Positions 1 to 6,776 of a stretch of 9,143 nt of DNA are shown one piece after another. Position 1 is the stretch's first letter. The number at the start of each line of letters is the position of its first letter. The notes beneath the pieces are model-generated. The model searched no databases. It worked only from the letters and a program-made list of their open reading frames with translations, and was not told where the DNA came from. Source of the stretch: Lachnospiraceae bacterium (GTDB taxonomy: Bacteria > Bacillota > Clostridia > Lachnospirales > Lachnospiraceae); contig JAAVAG010000032.1 of assembly GCA_014804185.1 (NCBI GenBank), positions 1-9,143 of the forward strand, in the 5' to 3' direction. Both the position numbers and the translations under genes were made by a program.

Positions 1-1
1 A

Positions 2-1285
2 AGCAAGGAGGCGGATTTTGGCACAGCGCTGATCGGCCAGCTTTTCGGAGTGCCCAAGGCATTGTATCTGGTTGGCGCTACGATTTGCTTTCTGGGTGTG
101 AGCACACAGCTGAACACGATTCTCTTTTTAGGTATGGGTCTGGCATTTGTGATGACGGGCAGAATCATTGCGGGAACCATCGAAACAACACAGACGGAAG
201 CGCAGGTGGATACGGATGAGGCGGCAGCGGACGAGATCAGGCAGCCCGAAAATGTCAACAGTCTGCTGCAGGTAGACCCCATTGAGCTGGAGTTCGGCTA
301 CGGAATTATACCTCTGGCGGATGTAAACCAGGGGGGCGATCTTCTGGACCGTGTGGTCATGATTCGAAGGCAGATCGCAATGGAACTGGGTACCGTAGTG
401 CCGATTATCCGTCTTCGAGACAACATTCAGTTGAACCCGAATCAGTATATTATTAAAATAAAAGGCATACAGGTCAGCGAGGGCGAGATCCTGTTTGACC
501 ATTATATGGCAATGAACCCGGGGTATGTGGAGGAAGAGATCACCGGTATTCCCACGTTTGAGCCTTCTTTCCATCTTCCGGCGATCTGGATTACGGAAGG
601 TCAACGGGAACGCGCTGAGAGCATGGGATATACGGTGGTGGATCCGCCGTCTATCATTGCAACCCACCTGACTGAGATTATCAGGCAGTATATCGCGGAA
701 CTGCTGACCAGACAGGATGTACAGAATCTGGTGAACAACCTGAAAGATACCAATCCGGTTCTGGTAGACGAACTGGTTCCGAAGCTGATGGGGCTTGGAG
801 AGGTGCAGAAAGTACTGCAGAATTTGCTGAAAGAGGGAATATCTATCAGAGATCTGCTTACAATATTTGAGACACTGGCGGATTATGCGCCAACCACCAG
901 GGATACAGATATTCTGACGGAATATGTGCGGCAGAGTTTGAAACGGGCGATTTCCGGCAAGTTCTTTTCCGGACACGAAACCACCAGTGTGGTGACGCTT
1001 GACCCCAAAGTGGAACAGGAAATTATGGGCAGCGTGAAGCAGACGGAGCAGGGGGCATATTTAAACCTTGATCCGGACAGAACCAGAAAGCTGATGTCTT
1101 CCGTGGGAAATGAAGTGCAAAAGCTGGAGAGTATCGGCAAGAATCCAATCGTGATCACTTCTCCTATCGTCAGAATGTATTTTAAACGTCTGACGGAAGA
1201 TTACTACAAAGAATTGATCGTTATTTCCTATAATGAAATTGAGTCCAATGTTGAATTACAATCTGTAGGGATGGTGACAGCGTAA
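2..1285 (+). CDS. flhA: Flagellar biosynthesis protein FlhA, C-terminal part (5' end outside window)
   Basis: FlhA is the membrane export gate of the flagellar type III secretion apparatus; its cytoplasmic domain docks substrate-chaperone complexes. The reading frame is open from base 2, so 427 codons are visible of a protein usually near 680-700 residues. A GTG at position 50 is in frame but internal, because the upstream residues (SKEADFGTALIGQLF) continue the family pattern. The first 60 or so visible residues are hydrophobic and fit the last transmembrane helices. An acidic linker follows, then the cytoplasmic domain, starting near VDPIELEFGYGIIPLAD and containing DRVVMIRRQIAMELG and a segment with HLTEIIRQYIAELLTRQDVQ that is typical of FlhA. 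The stop overlaps the flhF start (TAATG), suggesting translational coupling. The identification is very secure; only the 5' end is missing. Confidence 0.97.
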   Translation, partial: SKEADFGTALIGQLFGVPKALYLVGATICFLGVSTQLNTILFLGMGLAFVMTGRIIAGTIETTQTEAQVDTDEAAADEIRQPENVNSLLQVDPIELEFGYGIIPLADVNQGGDLLDRVVMIRRQIAMELGTVVPIIRLRDNIQLNPNQYIIKIKGIQVSEGEILFDHYMAMNPGYVEEEITGIPTFEPSFHLPAIWITEGQRERAESMGYTVVDPPSIIATHLTEIIRQYIAELLTRQDVQNLVNNLKDTNPVLVDELVPKLMGLGEVQKVLQNLLKEGISIRDLLTIFETLADYAPTTRDTDILTEYVRQSLKRAISGKFFSGHETTSVVTLDPKVEQEIMGSVKQTEQGAYLNLDPDRTRKLMSSVGNEVQKLESIGKNPIVITSPIVRMYFKRLTEDYYKELIVISYNEIESNVELQSVGMVTA

Positions 1286-2484
1286 TGATAATCAAAAAAT
1301 TTCAGGGAAAAACGGAAGCCGAGGCCACGGAAAACGCCAGAAAAGAACTGGGAACCGGGGTTGTAGTCATGAATGCCAGAAATATAAAACGAAAAGGACT
1401 GTTTTCCTTTTTCAGACCGCAGCTTGTGGAAGTGACGGTGGCTCTTGAGGAGGATAATCAGGCGGCTGCGCAGGCAGCATTGCGGACGGCGGCCAAAAAG
1501 ATATCCGGCGAAAGCGGCGCGGCGCAGACCGGGAAGTCCGGGGACGACCGAAAAGTGGAGGAACTGGAAGAGAAGCTGGATCATCTGCAGACGCTGTTGA
1601 TGCAGATGCAGATTCAGAAAGAGGAGACTGCGGAAGAAAAAAGAACAGAGGAAAAACAGCCGGAGGAGAACGAAGAAAAGGACGAGGCCATGGCCAGGTT
1701 CCTGAAACTGCTCTATCGCACCATGACGGATAATGAAGTGGATGAAAAATATATTAACCAGATCATGGAGGAGATCGAGCGGGTGCATAAACCCGGGATG
1801 CCCTTTGATTATGCGCTGGAAAACTCATACCAGAAGTTGATTTTGAAGTTTGGAATGCCTGTGGGCATTACTCCGGCCTCCAAGGGGCCTAAGGTGGTGT
1901 TCTTTATCGGTCCTACAGGGGTGGGAAAGACCACGACAATCGCGAAAATTGCATCTAAATTCAGCGTGGAAGACAAAAAGAAAGTTGCGCTCCTGACAGG
2001 AGATACTTACAGAATCGCGGCAGCTGAGCAGCTGCGCACATACGCAGGCATTCTGGAAGTTCCGTTCAGGGTAGTCTATACGGTGGAAGAAGTGGAAAAT
2101 GCGATTCGGGATTTTCAGGATTACGACTATATTTTTGTGGATACGGCAGGTCATTCCCACCAGAACAGGGAGTTAAAGGAGACAATCAGCGCTTTTATTG
2201 AATGTGTGGAGGGGCTGGCGGAAAAAGAAATATTTCTTGTGGTGAGTGCAACAACAAAATACAGAGATCTGATCAATATTGCGGATTCTTATAAGGAAAT
2301 AGCGGACTACAAACTGGTGTTCACCAAACTGGACGAGACGATTGCCCTTGGAAATTTGTTAAATTTAAAGCTGCACACAGGAGCGGCGCTTTCTTATGTG
2401 ACATGCGGACAGAATGTACCTGACGATATAGAAGAATTTAATCCACAAAAGACGGTGAAGCAATTGCTGGGAGGCAAAAGATAA
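1285..2484 (+). CDS. flhF: Flagellar SRP-type GTPase FlhF
   Basis: FlhF is the third SRP-family GTPase beside Ffh and FtsY and helps set flagellar position and early basal body assembly at the membrane. The 399-residue protein has an N-terminal B domain (from MIIKKFQGKTEAEA), a charged coiled-coil-like linker at about 85-135, an N domain, and a GTPase domain. The P-loop GPTGVGKT is at 209-216, DTYRIAAAEQL at 240-250, the G3 motif DTAGH at 286-290 and the G4 motif TKLDE at 347-351. The usual SRP-GTPase G3 sequence is DTAGR, so a histidine replaces the arginine here. The ATG shares one base with the flhA stop. It sits directly before flhG, its regulator, as is usual. Identity is secure. Confidence 0.96.
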   Translation: MIIKKFQGKTEAEATENARKELGTGVVVMNARNIKRKGLFSFFRPQLVEVTVALEEDNQAAAQAALRTAAKKISGESGAAQTGKSGDDRKVEELEEKLDHLQTLLMQMQIQKEETAEEKRTEEKQPEENEEKDEAMARFLKLLYRTMTDNEVDEKYINQIMEEIERVHKPGMPFDYALENSYQKLILKFGMPVGITPASKGPKVVFFIGPTGVGKTTTIAKIASKFSVEDKKKVALLTGDTYRIAAAEQLRTYAGILEVPFRVVYTVEEVENAIRDFQDYDYIFVDTAGHSHQNRELKETISAFIECVEGLAEKEIFLVVSATTKYRDLINIADSYKEIADYKLVFTKLDETIALGNLLNLKLHTGAALSYVTCGQNVPDDIEEFNPQKTVKQLLGGKR

Positions 2485-2523
2485 CAATCGAGAGTCCGCC
2501 GGAGCGGGCAGAGAGGTACAAGA

Positions 2524-3396
2524 ATGGATCAGGCAGAACAATTACGAAATATCATCAAAGCCAACAGCTTATCAAAACCGGTGGCGAGAGTGATTACCGT
2601 GACCAGCGGCAAGGGGGGCGTTGGTAAATCCAATACATCGATTAATCTGGCGATACAGTTCAGAAAGATGGGACAGAGGGTAATTATACTGGATGCGGAT
2701 TTCGGATTGGCTAATATAGAAATCATGTTTGGGGCGATACCTGAATATAGCCTGTGCGATTTGATTTATCAGGGAAAAGGGATCAGAGATATTATTACAT
2801 GGGGCCCTATGGAGATCGGATTTATATCCGGCGGATCGGGAATTGCCGGTATGGCGAACCTGAGCCGGGATTATCTGAATTACATTATCAAAAATCTGGC
2901 TGAACTGGATTCCATTGCCGATACAATTATTATAGACACTGGTGCGGGAATTTCGGATGCAGTTCTGGAATTTCTGGTGGCAAGCGGCGAGATTATTCTG
3001 GTGACGACGCCCGAACCTACATCCATCACAGATTCTTACTCTCTGCTGAAGGCGTTGGGCAGACATCCGGCGTTTTCCGCGGAGGGGACGAAAGTAAAAC
3101 TGATTGCAAATAAGGTGGAAAAAACAGAGGAAGGGGACGATCTGTTTAATAAATTGAATGTGGTGGTTTCCAATTATCTTCGGATGCCGTTGAGTTATCT
3201 GGGAGCTGTGCCGTGGGATATGCAGCTAAGCCGGGCGGTAATGCAGCAGATGCCGGTATCCATACAGGCGCCGGGAGCACGCTCCAGCAGGGCATATGAA
3301 GCGATTGCGGCGAAACTGACGGACAGGGATGTGCCGATAAAAAAGAGAGGAATGGCGGCATTTTTTTCACAAATAGTGACAGGGAGGAGGATGTAG
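2524..3396 (+). CDS. flhG: MinD-like ATPase FlhG (FleN/YlxH), flagellar number regulator
   Basis: FlhG is a ParA/MinD-family ATPase that limits flagellar number and stimulates the FlhF GTPase. The 290-residue protein starts with MDQAEQLR, matching the N-terminal DQAxxLR element that in B. subtilis FlhG activates FlhF. The deviant Walker A GKGGVGKS spans 29-36, with signature K30 and catalytic K35. The MinD-type LDADFGLAN lies at 56-64 and DTGAG at 138-142. The C-terminus is basic and amphipathic (KKRGMAAFFSQIVTGRRM), as expected for a MinD-like membrane-targeting helix. A GAGAGG site lies about 7 bases before the ATG. A 39-base gap separates it from flhF, and 4 bases separate its stop from the next gene. 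Confidence 0.95.
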   Translation: MDQAEQLRNIIKANSLSKPVARVITVTSGKGGVGKSNTSINLAIQFRKMGQRVIILDADFGLANIEIMFGAIPEYSLCDLIYQGKGIRDIITWGPMEIGFISGGSGIAGMANLSRDYLNYIIKNLAELDSIADTIIIDTGAGISDAVLEFLVASGEIILVTTPEPTSITDSYSLLKALGRHPAFSAEGTKVKLIANKVEKTEEGDDLFNKLNVVVSNYLRMPLSYLGAVPWDMQLSRAVMQQMPVSIQAPGARSSRAYEAIAAKLTDRDVPIKKRGMAAFFSQIVTGRRM

Positions 3397-3400
3397 CAAT

Positions 3401-4144
3401 ATGCTATCTAAACTATTGGGAGCGGGGAATAAAGTAGAATTAAGGGCAGTGGAACATACTGTGGGGGCGGAAACAAATACGGGGCAGGTGGAGAAGAAAA
3501 AGACATACCGAACCGAAATATATGACATTCTGTCCGAAGACAGGATAGAAATTGTGATGCCCATGGAAAAGACGAAGCTGATTGCGCTGCAGGTGGACGG
3601 GGAATATGACATGATTTTTTATACGGAGCCGGTTCTGTATCAGTGTTTTGGCAGGATCATTGACCGGTATAAGCGTGAAAATGTTTATATTCTTCTGTTT
3701 GAAATGACAAGCAATCTCCGCAAGCTGCAGAGGAGGGAATATTACCGGTACGGATGTGCGCTGGATGTGCGCACCCGCTTGCTTGACGACGAGGAAATCA
3801 AGGCAGTGGAGAAAAATAAAAACAAATTCTCATCCGGACTGCCGCTTGCTAACTGTGTTGCGGTGGATATCAGCGGAGGCGGAATGAAATTTGTTTCCAG
3901 TGAAAAGTATGAGCCCGAGAGTCTGATTTATTGCACCTATCAGCTGATCATAAACGGAAAAAACAAGAAATATGATCTTGTGGGCAGAATCATCAGTTCC
4001 AGAGAACTGAGCAATCGTCCGGGATCCTTTGAACACCGGCTTCAATATGTAAATATGGATGAGCGGGAGAGAGAGGAAATCATCAAGTATATCTTTGAGG
4101 AAGAACGTAAGGAGCGCCGCAGGGAGTGGAATAGACGCAACTAG
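3401..4144 (+). CDS. YcgR-type flagellar brake protein with PilZ domain
   Basis: This 247-residue protein has the layout of YcgR/MotI (YpfA) proteins, which bind c-di-GMP and slow or disengage the flagellar motor. The N-terminal half (about 20-105) fits the YcgR N domain. The PilZ domain begins at the RxxxR switch motif, R112-E-Y-Y-R116 in LQRREYYRYG. The second c-di-GMP motif, D156-I-S158-G-G-G161, matches D/NxSxxG. Both ligand motifs are intact, so binding is expected. The gene starts 4 bases after flhG, behind GGGAGGAGG, and is the last gene before an internal promoter. The family call is firm; the motor-brake role is inferred from its place in a flagellar operon. No gene symbol is assigned, since ycgR, motI and flgZ are all used for relatives. 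Confidence 0.9.
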   Translation: MLSKLLGAGNKVELRAVEHTVGAETNTGQVEKKKTYRTEIYDILSEDRIEIVMPMEKTKLIALQVDGEYDMIFYTEPVLYQCFGRIIDRYKRENVYILLFEMTSNLRKLQRREYYRYGCALDVRTRLLDDEEIKAVEKNKNKFSSGLPLANCVAVDISGGGMKFVSSEKYEPESLIYCTYQLIINGKNKKYDLVGRIISSRELSNRPGSFEHRLQYVNMDEREREEIIKYIFEEERKERRREWNRRN

Positions 4145-4148
4145 AGTG

Positions 4149-4177
4149 TTGTCTGGTTTTTAGATTTATGGTATACT
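4149..4177 (+). promoter_or_regulatory. Sigma-A-type promoter upstream of cheC
   Basis: TTGTCT (4149-4154) and TATACT (4172-4177) are separated by exactly 17 bases, and TGG directly before the -10 box makes it an extended -10. This is the only sizeable gap between the PilZ gene and cheC. A transcript would start near 4184, about 40 bases before the preferred cheC start. It would allow cheC-cheD-fliA and downstream genes to be expressed independently of the upstream operon promoter. It is a prediction from motif match only. Confidence 0.6.
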
Positions 4178-4225
4178 TATTTACAGACAGTGTTTTGAGA
4201 AGGAATGGAAAGGGTGGTAGACAGA

Positions 4226-4846
4226 ATGGGCGAGATGAGTTTGGAGCAGGTCTCCATGAATTATCTGGATGTGCTGAAAGAGATCGGAAATATTGGCGCA
4301 GGCAATGCCATGACGGCGCTGTCACAGATGCTCCAGTGTAAGGTGGATATGAAAGTGCCGCAGGTAAGACTGCTGGAATTTAAGGATGTGGGGGAAATGA
4401 TGGGCGGCGAGGAGCAGCTCATGATTGGCATCTATCTGGCCGTTGATGGCGATATTACAGGCAGTATCATGTTTCTGGTGGAAATAAAGTCCGCGAAATA
4501 TCTGGTGGATAAGATGATGATGGGATATGGCGTCAGTGAGGGGGATGATTTCAATGAGATGGAAATGTCCGCCATAAAAGAGGTCAGCAACATCATTACC
4601 GGGGCATATTTGAATTCTCTTTCTATGCTGACAAACCTGAAGATTTTCCCGTCTCCTCCGGATCTTGCCATGGATATGGCGGGAGCGATTTTAAGTGTAC
4701 CGGCCATTCAGTTTGGTGTGATGGGGGATCATTTGCTTTTAATTCAGACCCAGTTTTATGATGAGATGAATATAGATGGTTATTTTATACTGATACCGGA
4801 TCTGGATTCATACAGCAAAATCTTATCATCGTTAGGAATCATGTAG
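4226..4846 (+). CDS. cheC: Chemotaxis protein CheC, CheY-P phosphatase
   Basis: CheC removes phosphate from CheY-P and, bound to CheD, tunes receptor deamidation during adaptation. Both active-site motifs of the CheC family (D/S-xxx-E-xx-N) are present: D15-VLK-E19-IG-N22 in the first half, and a serine-led copy with E119 and N122 in the second half (SAIKEVSN). This two-site form is typical of CheC, whereas CheX has one site. The preferred start at 4226 gives MGEMSLEQVS and has AGGGTGG about 9 bases upstream. An in-frame ATG at 4205 would add seven residues, but its AGG sits one base from the codon, too close to work well. ATG 4235 is another possibility. The length of 206 residues is normal. 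cheD follows after 14 bases. cheB, cheA and cheW are not adjacent. Confidence 0.94.
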   Translation: MGEMSLEQVSMNYLDVLKEIGNIGAGNAMTALSQMLQCKVDMKVPQVRLLEFKDVGEMMGGEEQLMIGIYLAVDGDITGSIMFLVEIKSAKYLVDKMMMGYGVSEGDDFNEMEMSAIKEVSNIITGAYLNSLSMLTNLKIFPSPPDLAMDMAGAILSVPAIQFGVMGDHLLLIQTQFYDEMNIDGYFILIPDLDSYSKILSSLGIM

Positions 4847-4860
4847 AGAGGGGTCATGTT

Positions 4861-5349
4861 ATGAGTCAAATAATTAAAGTCGGTATGGCTGATTTAAATA
4901 TATGTTTTAGTCCAGACGGGCTGACGACTTTGGGGCTTGGCTCGTGTGTAGGAATTGCGCTCAGAGATCCGGTGCTTAAAATGGGAGGGCTGGCGCATAT
5001 CATGCTGCCGGACAGCACCAGTATCAGAAGTTCCAGCCTGAATATCCCAAAGTTTGCCGATACAGGTATCGAAGAACTGGTGAAGAGGATGGAGGCAAAA
5101 GGCGCAAGGCGCAGCCGGATGACGGCAAAGCTGGCGGGGGGAGCATCCATGTTTGCTTTTCAGGGGAACTCCGATATGGCGCAGGTTGGAAACCGCAATG
5201 TGGAGGCTTCCAAGAAGAAACTGATGCAGCTTCGGATACCGATTCTGGCACAGGATACCGGGAAAAATTTTGGACGTACCGTTATATTTTATCCTGAGAC
5301 CGGGGATTATGTAATACGCGCGGTTGGGAGAAATGAAACTGTTATATAG
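4861..5349 (+). CDS. cheD: Chemoreceptor glutamine deamidase CheD
   Basis: CheD deamidates specific glutamines in chemoreceptors and binds CheC, raising its phosphatase activity. The 162-residue protein carries the expected catalytic triad: C29 in LGLGSCVGIALRD, H46 in GGLAHIMLPDS, and T23 six residues before the cysteine, the same spacing as T21/C27 in Thermotoga CheD. A conserved KLAGGASMF segment follows near residues 92-100. The start is supported by AGAGAGGGG about 8 bases upstream. Pairing with cheC immediately upstream matches their known complex. No truncation or missing catalytic residue is seen. Confidence 0.95.
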   Translation: MSQIIKVGMADLNICFSPDGLTTLGLGSCVGIALRDPVLKMGGLAHIMLPDSTSIRSSSLNIPKFADTGIEELVKRMEAKGARRSRMTAKLAGGASMFAFQGNSDMAQVGNRNVEASKKKLMQLRIPILAQDTGKNFGRTVIFYPETGDYVIRAVGRNETVI

Positions 5350-5363
5350 GAAGTGGAGGTAGC

Positions 5364-5627
5364 ATGAACAGAAAATCAATTCCGCTGATTCTGATGCTTC
5401 TCGCAGGGGTGGTTACCTGTATTATTACATATATCATGAATTACTCTGTGATTGAGAAACTGGTATCACTTCTTGTGGTGATGATCATCTTTCTTGTTCT
5501 GGGGAGCATATTTAAATGGACTCTGGATCTGTTTGATCATCAAAATGAAAAGAAAGCAAGAGAAGCGGAGGCAGCGGAAGCAGCGGCGGCTGAAAATGAG
5601 AATTTATCCGAGACAGAGCAGGAGTAA
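5364..5627 (+). CDS. Small two-helix membrane protein of unknown function
   Basis: I do not recognise a named family. The 87-residue product has two hydrophobic segments, about 6-27 (IPLILMLLAGVVTCIITYIM) and 33-55, joined by a short turn. A strongly charged, alanine- and glutamate-rich C-terminal tail follows, from about 60 to 87. A likely topology is both ends in the cytoplasm. GGAGG lies 5 bases before the ATG, so it is well translated in principle. It sits between cheD and fliA, 14 bases after cheD, in the same operon. Its position suggests a role linked to the flagellum or its membrane assembly, but nothing in the sequence shows which. Confidence 0.8.
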   Translation: MNRKSIPLILMLLAGVVTCIITYIMNYSVIEKLVSLLVVMIIFLVLGSIFKWTLDLFDHQNEKKAREAEAAEAAAAENENLSETEQE

Positions 5628-5661
5628 GCTGGGGTGTGAACACGGGTAGATGGAGGACTCT

Positions 5662-6438
5662 ATGGACGAAGCGGGGAAGAAAAAGCTTTGGGATGAATAT
5701 ATCAGATCAAAATCTCCCGAAGTGAGAGAAAAGATCATATTGGAATATGCCCCGTTGGTGAAGTTGGTAGCAGGCCGGCTGAGCATGTATCTGGGTTACA
5801 ATGTGGAATATGAGGAACTGGTAAGCTATGGAATATTCGGACTGATCGACGCCATCGATAAGTTTGACAGCATGAAAGAGGTCAAATTCGAGACTTATGC
5901 GAGTCTGAGAATCCGAGGGGCTATATTGGATCAGATCCGCAAGATGGACTGGATTCCCAGAACGATCCGGCAGCGTCAGAAGAAGATTGACGCAGTTATA
6001 AAAGAGATCGAGATGACTTCCGGAAGAAGTGCCACGGACGAGGAGATTGCCCGGAAACTGGGTATCACAGATGACGAATATCTGGACTGGCAGTCCCAGA
6101 TGAAAGTTACCAACGTAGTGTCTCTAAATGAGTATATGGAGCAGGGAAGCGATATTCCCATGGAGCACAATACGCATCTGACCGCACAGTTTGAAAGTCC
6201 TGAGGAGAATATTGAAAAAGAGGAACTGAAGAAAGTACTGGAGGACACGCTGGAGCAGCTTACGGAAAAAGAGCGGAAAGTGATTCTGTTGTATTATTAT
6301 GAAGAAATGACACTGAAAGAAATCAGCCGTGTGCTGGAAGTGTCTGAGTCAAGAATTTCCCAGCTGCACACCCGGGCTCTGCAGAAAATGAAGCAGAGAA
6401 TGGGACCGTATATGGGGATTTTTATGGATCGGACATAG
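5662..6438 (+). CDS. fliA: Flagellar RNA polymerase sigma factor FliA/SigD (sigma-28)
   Basis: This sigma factor directs RNA polymerase to late flagellar, chemotaxis and autolysin promoters. The protein has region 2 at about 24-95 with LVSYGIFGLIDAIDKFD and FETYASLRIRGAILDQIRK, then WIPR leading into region 3. Region 4 spans about 200-247, with LTEKERKVILLYYYEEMT and the recognition helix ESRISQLHTRALQKMK. The start at 5662 is preferred because a clean GGAGG (5652-5656) lies 5 bases upstream. The ATG at 5650 would add four residues and puts that GGAGG inside the gene, with only a weak site before it. The length of 258 residues is normal. No flgM anti-sigma gene is in the window. Confidence 0.96.
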   Translation: MDEAGKKKLWDEYIRSKSPEVREKIILEYAPLVKLVAGRLSMYLGYNVEYEELVSYGIFGLIDAIDKFDSMKEVKFETYASLRIRGAILDQIRKMDWIPRTIRQRQKKIDAVIKEIEMTSGRSATDEEIARKLGITDDEYLDWQSQMKVTNVVSLNEYMEQGSDIPMEHNTHLTAQFESPEENIEKEELKKVLEDTLEQLTEKERKVILLYYYEEMTLKEISRVLEVSESRISQLHTRALQKMKQRMGPYMGIFMDRT

Positions 6439-6453
6439 AAAGAGGAGATTCAT

Positions 6454-6765
6454 ATGGCGCTTGGAGCAATTGAACTGGCAACTATTGCGAGATCTCAGGA
6501 TTATTCTAATATAAAGCATAATGAGAATAACAAGGTGTTTACCGATCAGAGCAATGTAGTGGAGCAGGTACAGAAAGATATCGAGACAAAGACCCGGCAG
6601 GTTCAGGACAGTGAGAATCCGGAATGGCACAATAAGAAATTTGACGCAAAGGATAAGGGCGACGGAAAATACAGCGGAGACGGTGGAAAAAACCGCCGGA
6701 AAAAGCAGGAAGAAGACGGAAAAGTCACGCTTAAAGGCAGGAGCAGTTTTGACATGAAAATCTGA
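6454..6765 (+). CDS. Unnamed soluble protein in flagellar operon, downstream of fliA
   Basis: No named family is recognised. The 103-residue protein starts after AGAGGAG with good spacing. It begins with a short hydrophobic stretch (MALGAIELATIARSQD) that is too brief and interrupted for a membrane helix. A polar, helix-prone middle contains VEQVQKDIETKTRQVQD, then a KFDAKDKGDGKYSGDGG motif, a basic patch (NRRKKQ) and a C-terminal VTLKGRSSFDMKI. The lack of cysteines and high charge suggest a partly disordered cytoplasmic protein or adaptor. It is 15 bases after fliA and 11 bases before the next gene, so it is co-transcribed with both. From memory, similar short proteins with this KFDAK-type motif occur at the same place in clostridial flagellar operons, but this could not be checked here. 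Confidence 0.78.
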   Translation: MALGAIELATIARSQDYSNIKHNENNKVFTDQSNVVEQVQKDIETKTRQVQDSENPEWHNKKFDAKDKGDGKYSGDGGKNRRKKQEEDGKVTLKGRSSFDMKI

Positions 6766-6776
6766 GGAGGCAGCGA

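Noticed and set aside
128..976. 282-codon minus-strand ORF opposite flhA
   Set aside because: It is a shadow of a clearly conserved FlhA frame, with a composition rich in His, Arg and Phe typical of antisense frames.
2916..2923. GCCGATAC, sigma-28-like -10 inside flhG
   Set aside because: No TAAA-like -35 box at the right distance, and no gene start follows.
3312..3340. GCCGATAA (3333-3340), identical to the sigma-28 -10 box, near the end of flhG and upstream of the PilZ gene
   Set aside because: The only upstream AAA-type -35 candidate (GAAA, 3312-3315) is 17 bases away instead of about 15 and lacks TAAA. It lies in coding sequence (VPIK), so it is probably coincidence.
4137..4161. GCAAC/GTTGT hairpin followed by GGTTTTT after the PilZ gene, possible terminator
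   Set aside because: Only 5 bp including one wobble pair, with a short T run. It also overlaps the predicted -35 box, so it is too weak to call.
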